Assembly: GCF_013488225.1 (NCBI RefSeq)
Contig: NZ_CP041240.1
Coordinates: 186,001 to 250,000 of the forward strand
DNA from: Sinorhizobium mexicanum
GTDB lineage: Bacteria > Pseudomonadota > Alphaproteobacteria > Rhizobiales > Rhizobiaceae
Reading direction: 5' to 3'
Length of the DNA stretch: 64,000 nt
Position numbers and translations under genes: made by a program. Shown in pieces: positions 1-8,061 of the stretch. The notes beneath the pieces were generated by a model, which saw only the letters and a program-made list of their open reading frames with translations, searched no databases and was not told the DNA's origin. Position 1 is the stretch's first letter. Each line of letters opens with the position of its first letter.

Positions 1-218
1 ATCGCTCGCGAAGATGTACCCTTTGTCAGCGACCCGACAACGCCGGTACCTCCGTATCCACGATCGACCCTCAGCCCAAAATTTTGCAACTGGGTAGAAA
101 TGAAAGCTGATGTTTGCGCTTCATTGTATGCAATTTCTGGTATCGAGTGGAGGAAATGCCTCCACTTAATGGCCTCTTCGAGCAAATTACTCGAGATCAA
201 AGCCGGTGATATCTTCAT
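1..218 (-). CDS. M20-family amidohydrolase/peptidase, N-terminal part (runs off the left edge)
   Basis: A reverse-strand frame opens with ATG at 218 and stays open to the window edge, giving about 72 residues. It contains the N-terminal M20/HipO signature: a helix ending in FLHSIPEIAYNE, then a segment with NFGLRV and GYGGTGVVG. Family members are metal-dependent hydrolases of N-acyl amino acids or amide-linked amino acids. The metal ligands lie downstream, outside the window. The gene is the distal member of the leftward importer operon (binding protein, ATPase, two permeases), 105 bp after the last permease, so it probably hydrolyses the imported compound. Substrate cannot be told from this piece. 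Confidence 0.75.
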   Translation of the reverse strand, partial: MKISPALISSNLLEEAIKWRHFLHSIPEIAYNEAQTSAFISTQLQNFGLRVDRGYGGTGVVGSLTKGTSSRA

Positions 219-323
219 CGTACACGTCCTAATTTCATGTGCGAGGACCAAGTGTGGCTCAACTCAGTAGTGACCACAAAGTACTTGCGGGGAGCTGCGC
301 GGTTGTCCTCCAACCTGGCTAAA

Positions 324-974
324 CTACCGCCTCAACTGGTACTCAAGCGCCCTGATTGCAGCGGCGGAGCAGAGGCTAACGACGAGGAAAGCGCAGGCAA
401 CGAGCGTGATCGGCTCAATGTACCGATAGTTGTAGTTTGCTTGTGCCAAAGCCTGCCCCATCACATCGAGAACCGTGATCGCGGATAGAATCGGCGTCTC
501 CTTGAACATCGCGATCACGTAATTGCCAAGGGGAGGAATGATAGGGGGTATTGCCTGCGGCAGCACAATCTGAGTCCAGGTCTGACGCGGTGTCAGGTTG
601 CAGGCCTTAGCCGCCTCCCACTGTCCAGCGGGGACATTGATGATGCCAGCTCGATAAACCTCCGAAATGTAAGTTCCGTAGTGGAGGCCAAGGCCAATAA
701 CTCCCGCTACAAATGGAGATAATACAAATCCCAGATCGGGCAAAACGTAGAACAAGAGATAGAGCTGAATCAGCAGCGGTGTCCGCCTGATCCCCTCGGA
801 AGTGGCGATAGCAAGCCACCTAACAAAAGCGTTCCTAGACATTTTCGCGATGGCAAACACAAGTCCGACGATCATCGCAAAAAGAGACGCTACAAGCGTG
901 ACTTTCACGGTGACCACAAGCCCCTGCAACAGAAAAGGCGTTATCTCAGCAACAAACGTCCAATCCCACGTCAT
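324..974 (-). CDS. Polar amino acid/ectoine-type ABC transporter permease (EhuD-like)
   Basis: This 216-residue inner-membrane protein belongs to the HisMQ permease family. It has hydrophobic segments from about residue 12 onward, the TPLLIQLYLLFYVLP segment typical of the family, and the EAA coupling loop (EAAKACNLTPRQTWTQIVLPQA, quoted in part) near residues 122-142 that docks on the ATPase. By memory of the family it is closest to EhuD, one of the two permeases of the rhizobial ectoine/hydroxyectoine importer. Its ATG directly follows the TGA of the upstream permease, which implies translational coupling. The exact ligand is inferred only. Confidence 0.85.
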   Translation of the reverse strand: MTWDWTFVAEITPFLLQGLVVTVKVTLVASLFAMIVGLVFAIAKMSRNAFVRWLAIATSEGIRRTPLLIQLYLLFYVLPDLGFVLSPFVAGVIGLGLHYGTYISEVYRAGIINVPAGQWEAAKACNLTPRQTWTQIVLPQAIPPIIPPLGNYVIAMFKETPILSAITVLDVMGQALAQANYNYRYIEPITLVACAFLVVSLCSAAAIRALEYQLRR

Positions 975-1652
975 TCATGCCCCCACGGCTTGTGTGACCA
1001 TTCCCCGACCAAACATTCGCTCCAGCTTGCGAACGATTGCGATCAGAGCTGAGGCCAAGATTAGATAAGTGAAAAAGATCAACATGAACGGCAAAGCTGT
1101 TTGGCCTGTCTGCATTCTCACAGTTTGAGCTTGGAATGTTAGTTCCGTTACGGTGATCAAAGACGTAACTGCTGTGGCCTTCATGATCTCGATAGCGAGG
1201 TTCCCAAAACTAGGGAGCATGAGGACCATTGCCTGAGGAATGATCACCCACCGCATTGCCTGCCAACGGGTAAGGTTCAAGGCGATTGTGGCCTCCCTTT
1301 GGTCAGATCCGACTGCCTCGATCGCTGACCGAACCACTTCTGCGCCGTATGCGCCTCCATTCAGACCAATCGCGAGCACTCCGGCCTGTACAGGACTGAG
1401 ACTTATTCCTGTTAGTGGAAGCACAAAATAGGCTCCGAAAAGCTGTACAAATAAAGACGTCCCGCGAAAGACCTCGACATAAATGCGTGCCAAACTTCGT
1501 ATGATCAACGGCCGACCCACTAGCGCAATCCCGGTGACCATGGCCATCAAAAGCGCAAACGCGCAGCTGTAGATAGTTAGCTCGATTGTTCCTGTCGCAC
1601 CTTTAAGGATAAAGGTTGCATAGCCGATCAAATCATCAAGCTTGTCCATCAT
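975..1652 (-). CDS. Polar amino acid/ectoine-type ABC transporter permease (EhuC-like)
   Basis: This is a 225-residue HisMQ-family permease, partner of the permease encoded immediately downstream. The N-terminal segment carries a membrane helix (residues about 13-45), a VEVFRGTSLFVQLF stretch typical of the family, and an EAA loop around residues 138-158 (EATIALNLTRWQAMRW). The two permeases form the membrane channel with the ATPase upstream. The gene ends in TGA directly against the next ATG, so the operon is tightly packed. The pairing of two unlike permeases with one ATPase and one periplasmic protein matches the Ehu type of importer. Confidence 0.85.
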   Translation of the reverse strand: MMDKLDDLIGYATFILKGATGTIELTIYSCAFALLMAMVTGIALVGRPLIIRSLARIYVEVFRGTSLFVQLFGAYFVLPLTGISLSPVQAGVLAIGLNGGAYGAEVVRSAIEAVGSDQREATIALNLTRWQAMRWVIIPQAMVLMLPSFGNLAIEIMKATAVTSLITVTELTFQAQTVRMQTGQTALPFMLIFFTYLILASALIAIVRKLERMFGRGMVTQAVGA

Positions 1653-1682
1653 GCTGCCCTATCAATATTGCCAATATTTGGG

Positions 1683-2498
1683 TTAGACACGTTGTCCCGC
1701 CGCAAGCACCTTACGAAGGAAACTCTTGGTCCGCTCGTGATGAGGTGAGCGGAAAATCTCGGACGGAGGACCCTCTTCAACAACTTTTCCCTTTTCGAAG
1801 AAGAGTACTCTCTCAGCGAAGTCCTTCGCGAAGCCCATCTCATGGGTAACGAGAAGCATCGTAATGTCGGTTTCGTTTCGCAGGTCGGTGATAACGTTAA
1901 GCACCTCCTCCACCAGTTCGGGATCCAGGGCGGAAGTAATTTCGTCGAGCAACAAGATTTTAGGCTGAAGTGCCAACGCGCGAGCTATCGCGACCCGCTG
2001 CTTTTGCCCCCCGGAAAGGCGAGCAGGATACTCGTTCGCTTTGTCTGAGAGGCCGACCTTTTCGAGTAGTTGTAACGCTCGATCTCTTGCGTCGTTCTTT
2101 GACATCCTTCCGGTTAAAACCGGCGCCAGCGCTATGTTCTGCAGAGCGGTTTTATGCGGAAAAAGGTTGAAGTGCTGGAACACCATACCGATCTCCGCTC
2201 GCATCTTTCGGAAATGCGCTTCAGATGCTGAGGTATCGATACCATTTCTGACTTCTCGGTTGAGTGACCTACCGTTGATCAAAACGTTGCCGGATGTAAC
2301 AGACTCTAGTGTCATTAGAATCCGCAGAATGGTTGTTTTGCCTGAACCAGAAGGTCCGATGAGCGCGAGGTGCTCTCCTGATCTAACAGAGAATGTCAGG
2401 CTGTCGAGGACCTTGATCGCCCCATAGCTTTTGACAACGTCTTTGAATTCTATGATCGGCAAGCTGTTGGGCTCACTTGGAGCGATATAGAGTCCCAC
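1683..2498 (-). CDS. Amino acid/ectoine-type ABC transporter ATP-binding protein (EhuA-like)
   Basis: This ATPase powers the importer. Motifs are complete: Walker A GPSGSGKTT (about 48-56), Q-loop in VFQHFN (about 108), signature LSGGQ (about 161-165), Walker B LLLDEITSALDP (about 182-193) and a switch His in VTHEMGFA. I chose the GTG at 2498 because AAAGGAA lies six bases upstream; a TTG at 2525 would add nine residues with no clear ribosome site. About 270 residues is slightly long for the family because of a roughly 14-residue N-terminal extension before the first strand. It sits between the binding-protein gene and the permeases in one leftward operon. Confidence 0.87.
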   Translation of the reverse strand: MGLYIAPSEPNSLPIIEFKDVVKSYGAIKVLDSLTFSVRSGEHLALIGPSGSGKTTILRILMTLESVTSGNVLINGRSLNREVRNGIDTSASEAHFRKMRAEIGMVFQHFNLFPHKTALQNIALAPVLTGRMSKNDARDRALQLLEKVGLSDKANEYPARLSGGQKQRVAIARALALQPKILLLDEITSALDPELVEEVLNVITDLRNETDITMLLVTHEMGFAKDFAERVLFFEKGKVVEEGPPSEIFRSPHHERTKSFLRKVLAAGQRV

Positions 2499-2564
2499 AA
2501 GCGATTCCTTTCGTATCGTAAGCAAGCAAGTCCAACGGTCGGCATCTGGATGCCTTCGCCAAAA

Positions 2565-3440
2565 TTACTCTTCAGAGGCGCAAAGCGCAGCGGTGGTCTG
2601 ACCTTCCCGCAAAGGTATGCGGGAGGCTAGACCATACTTGGTCATCATCTCCGCATACTTGCCGTTCGCAACGATCTTCTTGAGCCCCTCGTTGTAGAGA
2701 TCTCTGAGCGCTACATCCTCCTTATTGAAGGCTGCACCCGCGCAACCCATCGGAGTATTCTTTACCGGGAAGAATACCACCAGATTTGGATCTTTAACCT
2801 GATCCCGCAGAGTTTCCAGAGAAGCATCAGGCAACGCGATCAAATCAATCCGCTTGTCCTGCAGCATTTTTACAGCACTAACGCCATCTGGAATCGGTAC
2901 TATATTTTCCTGCGGGATCCCTGCTTTTGCGGCGTACCGGGCTTCGTAGCCTCCTGGTGCGATACCTATACGGAGATTAGCTCTTGCAACGTCCTCGTAG
3001 CTCTGAATCTTGCCTTCGAGGCCCTTAGTCAGCATAAAGCCTGCGGAGTTGCACAGGACTGGGTCCGAGTAGATAACCTGCTCGCAGCGCTTTGGCTTAA
3101 TGAAGAGCGCGCCACTCGAAATGATGTCAATTCGCCGAACTTGGAGCGCCGGGATCATGGCACCGTAATCCATCGCCTGCGCCTGGTAGTTCGTCACGCC
3201 GGTGGCAGCAAGCGCCTCTTTGTCGATATCTGGACCCACACCTGACAAATTACCGTCAGGGTTGATGATCATCCAGGGCGCCTCGTTGGCAACTCCGGAC
3301 TTGATGATGCCCTTTTCTTTGATTTTTTCCAGCGCGTCGTCCGCGCTAGCGCGCCCAGCAACAAATGAAATGCTCAATGCACTGAGCACTGCGCAAGATA
3401 GAATCGCTTTGCAAAATTTATAGGTAAGCCGGTCTGCCAT
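2565..3440 (-). CDS. Periplasmic substrate-binding protein of the ectoine-type importer (EhuB-like)
   Basis: This is a 291-residue family 3 extracellular solute-binding protein. A signal peptide is visible (basic KFCK, then the hydrophobic AILSCAVLSALSISFVAG, cut before ASADDA). The mature part has the family pattern: GIIKSGVANEAPWMI, a GVGPDID segment, and an FIKPKRCEQVIYSDPV stretch that I associate with EhuB rather than with histidine or glutamine binders. AAGGGGAAC precedes the ATG. It is the first gene of the leftward operon and lies divergent from an Lrp regulator across about 310 bp. Ectoine or a related cyclic amino acid is a plausible ligand, not proven. Confidence 0.85.
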   Translation of the reverse strand: MADRLTYKFCKAILSCAVLSALSISFVAGRASADDALEKIKEKGIIKSGVANEAPWMIINPDGNLSGVGPDIDKEALAATGVTNYQAQAMDYGAMIPALQVRRIDIISSGALFIKPKRCEQVIYSDPVLCNSAGFMLTKGLEGKIQSYEDVARANLRIGIAPGGYEARYAAKAGIPQENIVPIPDGVSAVKMLQDKRIDLIALPDASLETLRDQVKDPNLVVFFPVKNTPMGCAGAAFNKEDVALRDLYNEGLKKIVANGKYAEMMTKYGLASRIPLREGQTTAALCASEE

Positions 3441-3750
3441 GGTAGTTCCCCTTGTTTGGCATTGATTGACACTGCTGCTGTAACTGTCGTCAGAAAATCG
3501 ATGTGTGATTTATCTCCCCTCATGAGTCTGGGCCTCGCTCCCGTGTGCATAACGCGCCTGGCCCGCGTCTCCGGAATTTTTATGTCGCAGGCCTACATGG
3601 ACTATTCCCTAAAGTCAAGGCATATTCCTAGCGTCGCTTTGTTCAGTGTCGATTCGCGAACTGAGCTGATGGGGCACGTCAACGTATGGAGAGGTAAATG
3701 GCAGGGAGACACTTTCTGGCGATCGACCTGTGACCGATTGGGCAACCCTA

Positions 3751-4260
3751 ATGCGAAAATCAATCGATGAATTCGATCTAAAAATTCTATCTGCTCTCCA
3801 ACGTCTCGGCCGCACGACAATGTCGCGGCTTGCGGACACTGTTGGATTGTCATCGAGCCCGTGCCATGCGCGCGTCCAACGATTGACCAAAGATGGGGTG
3901 CTAGGGGCGTTTCGTCCCGAGGTTAACTTAGATAAGCTGACATACAGCCTTACTGTGATAGTGCCGCTAGAGCTTAAGAGGCATGAGGCCAGGGATTTTA
4001 GAGCGTTCGAGAAAATATTACGTATCACTCCGGAAATAGTCGAATGCTACGCCGTGGGGGGCGGTTTCGACTACATTCTGAAAGTGGTTACAAAAGATGT
4101 TGGCAGCTTCCAGAATTTAATGGACAATCTTTTAGAGAACGAGGTAGGAATTGCGCGGTATTACTCATACATAGTCACAAAGCCCATAAAAAAATTCACG
4201 GGCTTCCCTCTCGAAGAGTTGTTCTCCAGTCGCGATGAAGAACAGGACGAATCGGCGTGA
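3751..4260 (+). CDS. Lrp/AsnC-family transcriptional regulator
   Basis: This protein of about 169 residues opens with IDEFDLKILSALQRLGR and a winged helix-turn-helix (TMSRLADTVGLSSSPCHARVQRL), followed by an RAM/ligand-binding domain ending near PIKKFTGFPLEEL. The start at 3751 removes seven residues that precede the conserved N-terminus. The gene is divergent from the importer operon, so it most likely controls that operon in response to an amino acid or breakdown product. Lrp-type regulators are known beside ectoine-degradation genes (DoeX), which fits the DoeA-like protein encoded nearby. Confidence 0.9.
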   Translation: MRKSIDEFDLKILSALQRLGRTTMSRLADTVGLSSSPCHARVQRLTKDGVLGAFRPEVNLDKLTYSLTVIVPLELKRHEARDFRAFEKILRITPEIVECYAVGGGFDYILKVVTKDVGSFQNLMDNLLENEVGIARYYSYIVTKPIKKFTGFPLEELFSSRDEEQDESA

Positions 4261-4735
4261 TTTAGTACGCATTAATCGTCTTTATTCGCCACACTTCGAC
4301 GGCCGCGCACGTACCGATACCTTTGAAAAGTTGGCGTTGCAGTCGGCGCAGCCGCAGAACTGGATGAATAGGCATGTGAGAAGGTCGTGAGCATCAAGGG
4401 CAGGGGGTCGGTTCGATCGGGGCCACGAAATGCTCCAAGGCTGCCAGAGTGAAGAGCTCGTTAAGTTGGCTTGCGCCTGATCCGCGTATCTCTATGACGA
4501 CCAGCGGCTGCATCCTATGCCGGGCGAACAGCCTAACACATGACCGTACCCAATCATATGCCAAAATGTTCGAAAATGGCTTGCATAAGTCGGAGCATCC
4601 ACACGTGGATGCCTCCCGCAGACCGGGCGCGGTTCACTTCCCATCGGCGACTGGGTATTTAGGTGCCTAAATCACTATTGGTTGCACACTGCTGAAGGAA
4701 ATGGCTCCAGTTTAGAGCTATTGGCTTTCCGATTA
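4261..4735. other. Gene-free stretch between the Lrp and XRE regulators
   Basis: No reading frame here has a recognisable product. A 73-codon frame on the + strand (4449-4670) has no ribosome site and no motif I know. The stretch may hold worn remains of an older gene, but I could not assign it. Confidence 0.4.
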
Positions 4736-4763
4736 GGAATATGCTATTCCGTCCATAGGATAT
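4736..4763 (+). promoter_or_regulatory. Candidate operator: two overlapping GGAATA/TATTCC repeats
   Basis: GGAATA (4736-4741), TGC, TATTCC (4745-4750) forms a perfect interrupted palindrome. The second arm is followed seven bases later by GGATAT (4758-4763), giving TATTCC-N7-GGATAT. This lies 54 bp before the XRE-cupin start. A close relative, TATTCC-N8-GGAATA, sits in front of the LysR gene at 6409-6428. A shared regulator is inferred. Confidence 0.4.
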
Positions 4764-4816
4764 CGGCAGCCGGCAGCTTGTAATAGCCCCACTTGAGACA
4801 GGTGTAGGAAACCATA

Positions 4817-5407
4817 ATGGACATTCGTAGTAACGATTCAGATGCTCCCAAGATTGGTGTCAGGATCAAGCACGCACGCCTAGTTCGAGGGCTAAGCTTA
4901 ACGGAGCTAGGCGCTGAGATCGGAGTAACGGAAGGTTATTTGTCAAAGCTGGAGAATGATCGATCGCAAGCGTCGATGGCCACTCTACACAAATTGGCGA
5001 CTGCTCTGAACACGACCATAAGCGAACTATACGCGAATATCGGATCGGCCCAGGGCTCCGTTTTTGTGGTGAAATCATCGAGCAGACCCAAATTAGTTAC
5101 TGGGCATCCGCGAGCGGGAAACCGAGTTGTCCTTGAGAAGCTTATTCCAAGCGGGCCCGGCTACCTCATGCAAGCCGCTATCCACGTAATAGCTCCTGGA
5201 GGAGGAAATCCAGAACCATTAAGTCATGCAGGACAAGAGTTTGGCTACGTGCTGAAGGGAAAGCTCGAGCTCAACGTCGACGCCGCAACCGTCATTCTCG
5301 ACGAAGGTGATTCCTTCTACTTTGAGTCTACCCTTCCACACTGGTACAAGAATCTCAGCGATGGTGAAACGCGCGTTCTTTGGGCTAACACGCCAGCTAC
5401 TTTCTAG
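4817..5407 (+). CDS. XRE-family transcriptional regulator with C-terminal cupin domain
   Basis: This 196-residue protein joins an XRE helix-turn-helix (residues about 14-70: IGVRIKHARLVRGLSLTELG, then GVTEGYLSKLENDRSQAS) to a cupin domain (about 115-190: VIAPGGGNPEPLSHAGQEFGYVL and DSFYFESTLPHWYKN). Such proteins usually repress catabolic or transport genes for small nitrogen compounds, with the cupin sensing the ligand. TGTAGGAAACC before the ATG supplies a weak ribosome site. It lies between the importer/Lrp unit and the LysR/amidase unit. Its target is unknown, although the GGAATA-type repeats just upstream suggest local control. Confidence 0.9.
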   Translation: MDIRSNDSDAPKIGVRIKHARLVRGLSLTELGAEIGVTEGYLSKLENDRSQASMATLHKLATALNTTISELYANIGSAQGSVFVVKSSSRPKLVTGHPRAGNRVVLEKLIPSGPGYLMQAAIHVIAPGGGNPEPLSHAGQEFGYVLKGKLELNVDAATVILDEGDSFYFESTLPHWYKNLSDGETRVLWANTPATF

Positions 5408-5445
5408 GTAATGATCGAACACTAGTTTACTCAGACTGGCAGGAA

Positions 5446-6375
5446 CTACGGTAACGAGTAGCCCGAATCCCTTACATCAATTACTGTCTTCCGGACCAAC
5501 TCAGGCTGAATCCACTCTTGGAACGCTGCGACTGCAGGACTATCTGATTGCATTTTTGAAGACACTAGATAGTAGGATCGCTTCGCCTTAATCGAAATGC
5601 CAAAAGGCTTTACAAGAAGCCCGTTTGTCAATGCGGCGGCGCAGCAAAAATCGTCTCCAAGCGCTACACCTTGCGAATGTACAGCTGCCGCGTAGGCGAG
5701 ATTAGCATCGTGGAATCTTATGCCATCGTCCGCTAAGCCGACGTCAGCCTGTGCCCTCGAAAGCCATCTTTCCCACTCTCGCTCGTCATCATCCACATGC
5801 AGCAGAATCAACTTTCCTAGATCGTTTGCATGCGCCAACCCGCCATTTAGATGTAGAAGTGCCGGACTGCAAACGGGGGTGAGTTCTATCTCGAAGAGCA
5901 ATTTGACGCGCATGTTTGGCCAGTCGCCGTTTCCGAAGGCGATAAACACGTCAGCATTTCGGTCGCTGACGTCGTCAAGCTTTCTTGAGGTTTGTATCGT
6001 AATTCTCAAAGCGGGATAGCGCTTCTTAAATTCAGTGATATGGCCGCAGAGCCAACCTGCCGCAAAGCCCGGCGTGGTGCTGATTGTCAGCGGTCCTGCA
6101 GCTCTGTCATCAGACAGCCGCTGGGACGACCTAAGGATGGCGTCTAGTGCCTGCCGCACCTCCTCGCCGTAAGCGATACCACGTTCAGTAACATACAACC
6201 GGCCTCCGAGTCGATGAAACAACTGAAATTCTACCATTTGTTCGAGAAGTCGGAGTTGATATGTCACCGCACTCTTTGTGAGATTAAGTTGTTGCGCCGT
6301 TACGCTAACGGAATCCGATTGGATAAACTTTAGAAATACGCGGAGAGATTGAAGAGAAGGGAGGTTTTTCAACAT
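5446..6375 (-). CDS. LysR-family transcriptional regulator (GcvA-like)
   Basis: This protein of about 309 residues has the LysR winged helix at its N-terminus (LKNLPSLQSLRVFLKFIQSD, then SVSVTAQQLNLTKSAVTYQL) and a periplasmic-binding-like effector domain (TISTTPGFAAGWLCGHITEF onward) of the GcvA subgroup. I chose the ATG at 6375; the longer frame begins with a TTG at 6396 and adds seven residues. It is divergent from the amidase gene, the usual arrangement for a LysR activator and its target, and a TATTCC/GGAATA repeat lies in the shared region. Confidence 0.9.
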   Translation of the reverse strand: MLKNLPSLQSLRVFLKFIQSDSVSVTAQQLNLTKSAVTYQLRLLEQMVEFQLFHRLGGRLYVTERGIAYGEEVRQALDAILRSSQRLSDDRAAGPLTISTTPGFAAGWLCGHITEFKKRYPALRITIQTSRKLDDVSDRNADVFIAFGNGDWPNMRVKLLFEIELTPVCSPALLHLNGGLAHANDLGKLILLHVDDDEREWERWLSRAQADVGLADDGIRFHDANLAYAAAVHSQGVALGDDFCCAAALTNGLLVKPFGISIKAKRSYYLVSSKMQSDSPAVAAFQEWIQPELVRKTVIDVRDSGYSLP

Positions 6376-6408
6376 TCCAAGACTACACCGCCCCAAGGCT
6401 CAAGACAC

Positions 6409-6428
6409 TATTCCAGTCGATAGGAATA
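6409..6428. promoter_or_regulatory. Candidate LysR-type operator between the LysR and amidase genes
   Basis: TATTCC (6409-6414) and GGAATA (6423-6428) form an inverted repeat with an 8-bp spacer and contain the T-N11-A pattern of LysR sites. It lies 34 bp upstream of the LysR ATG and about 170 bp upstream of the amidase ATG. A similar element precedes the XRE gene at 4745-4763. Confidence 0.4.
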
Positions 6429-6596
6429 TCACGATCACATAGAAGCCTCTAGCCATCGGCAAAAGAGATTTGTCACAGGGACCAAAAAATCAAATTTGAC
6501 TCAATAAACCGAGCGGGTGATGATTGTAATTAACAGCTGAAGTCAGCACCACAGCACGCCCAACAAAATGGCTTTGTTGAGAAGAAGTGAGAACCG

Positions 6597-8012
6597 ATGG
6601 GCACTGGGTCTACCTCGACAAATTCTATAGCACAAATCACGGCGTCCGATTGCCTTGCACTTTTTAAATCGAAGGATCTATCGCCGGTGGAGGTTGTAAA
6701 GGATTGCCTCGCACGCATTGACACGGAAAATGCGGTTTTTAATGCCTTTTGTTTCGTGGACTTTGATGGGGCTCTCTCCGCAGCGCAAATGTCGGAAGAG
6801 AGATGGCTGAGGGGAGCCCCTGTTGGTCCCCTCGACGGCGTCCCCACCACGCTAAAAGATCTCACCCTTTCGCGCGGCATGCCGACACGCCGCGGATCCG
6901 CCACAACAACCTGTGACGGTCCTTGGACGATTGACTCGGCGATCGCGTCAAGACTGCGGGAAGCAGGTGCCGTATTCCTGGGAAAGACCAATTGCCCCGA
7001 ATTCGGTTGGAAGGGCTTGGGCGATAGTCCGCTTTACGGCATTACCAGAAATCCGTGGAGGAGCGATCTTACCCCGGGCGGATCTTCAAGCGGCGCTGCG
7101 GTCGCTGCGTCGCTAAACCTTGGCTTCCTACATCAAGGGAGTGATGCGGGAGGATCAATCAGGATCCCGGCTAGCTTCACGGGAACGTACGGGTTCAAAC
7201 CTACCTTTGGTCATGTCCCCCAGTGGCCCGCGAGCGTACTCCCGACCCTCTCGCATTTGGGACCGATAACTAGAACTGTAGCAGATGCATTATTGATGAT
7301 GAACGTCATTTCGGGAAATGATCCGAGGGATGGACACGCCGGCCCAAGACACCAGTATCGGCGGGACGTAAGCCACACAATCAAAGGCATGCGCATTGCG
7401 TTCAGCCCGACCCTTGGCTACGCCTCTGTGGCAGACGACATTGCGACCGTTGTAGCAAATGCCGTCGAGTACCTTGCCGAAATGGGAGCAGACGTCACCG
7501 AGGTAGACCCCGGCTTTTCGGATCCTATTGATGTGATGGAAACATTGGTTTTTGCTGGGTTTGCTCGGATCCTGAGGACGCTCAACGGATCTCAGATAGC
7601 TCTGCTTGACCCCGGTTTTTTGAAGGCCGCCGAAAGGGGGCTGTCACTGTCCCTTCCAAACTATCAAGATGCTCAAGAGGCACGCGCAAATCTCAAAGCA
7701 AGAATGAATGAGTTCCATGAGAAATTTGAGCTGCTGATCACACCGACAGTGCCCATTGCTCCATTTGAAGCAGGTAAGGATGTTCCTGATCCGCGCTATG
7801 AAAAGTGGACGGATTGGTCACCGTTTACTTATCCATTCAACCTGACTCAACAACCAGCAGCATCACTTCCGGCCGGGCTCGACACTTCGGGTCTGCCGGT
7901 AGGTCTTCAGATCGTCGGCGCACAATTCGCCGACAGCACCGTGTTGGCAGTCTCCCAACTTCTCGAGAAGCAACTCGGCCTGCTTGCGCCGCCTAACAAT
8001 GCGGCCAAGTGA
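6597..8012 (+). CDS. Amidase signature (AS) family amidase
   Basis: This 471-residue enzyme hydrolyses a carboxamide with the Ser-cisSer-Lys triad. Visible are the lysine in GVPTTLKDLTLSRGMPTRRG (near residue 85), the Gly/Ser-rich signature TPGGSSSGAAVAASLNLG (near 160-177) and the nucleophile region GSDAGGSIRIPASFTGTYGFKP (quoted in part, near 181-200). The C-terminal NLTQQPAASLPAGLDTSGLPVGLQIVG is also canonical. The gene is divergent from a LysR regulator and is followed at once by the M24 gene, so the pair looks like one catabolic unit. Substrate unknown; a cyclic or acylated amino acid amide would suit the neighbouring importer. Confidence 0.92.
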   Translation: MGTGSTSTNSIAQITASDCLALFKSKDLSPVEVVKDCLARIDTENAVFNAFCFVDFDGALSAAQMSEERWLRGAPVGPLDGVPTTLKDLTLSRGMPTRRGSATTTCDGPWTIDSAIASRLREAGAVFLGKTNCPEFGWKGLGDSPLYGITRNPWRSDLTPGGSSSGAAVAASLNLGFLHQGSDAGGSIRIPASFTGTYGFKPTFGHVPQWPASVLPTLSHLGPITRTVADALLMMNVISGNDPRDGHAGPRHQYRRDVSHTIKGMRIAFSPTLGYASVADDIATVVANAVEYLAEMGADVTEVDPGFSDPIDVMETLVFAGFARILRTLNGSQIALLDPGFLKAAERGLSLSLPNYQDAQEARANLKARMNEFHEKFELLITPTVPIAPFEAGKDVPDPRYEKWTDWSPFTYPFNLTQQPAASLPAGLDTSGLPVGLQIVGAQFADSTVLAVSQLLEKQLGLLAPPNNAAK

Positions 8013-8061
8013 CCAATCCAGTACATCGCTTTCATCGCTTGCCAGAACAGATGATCACGGG

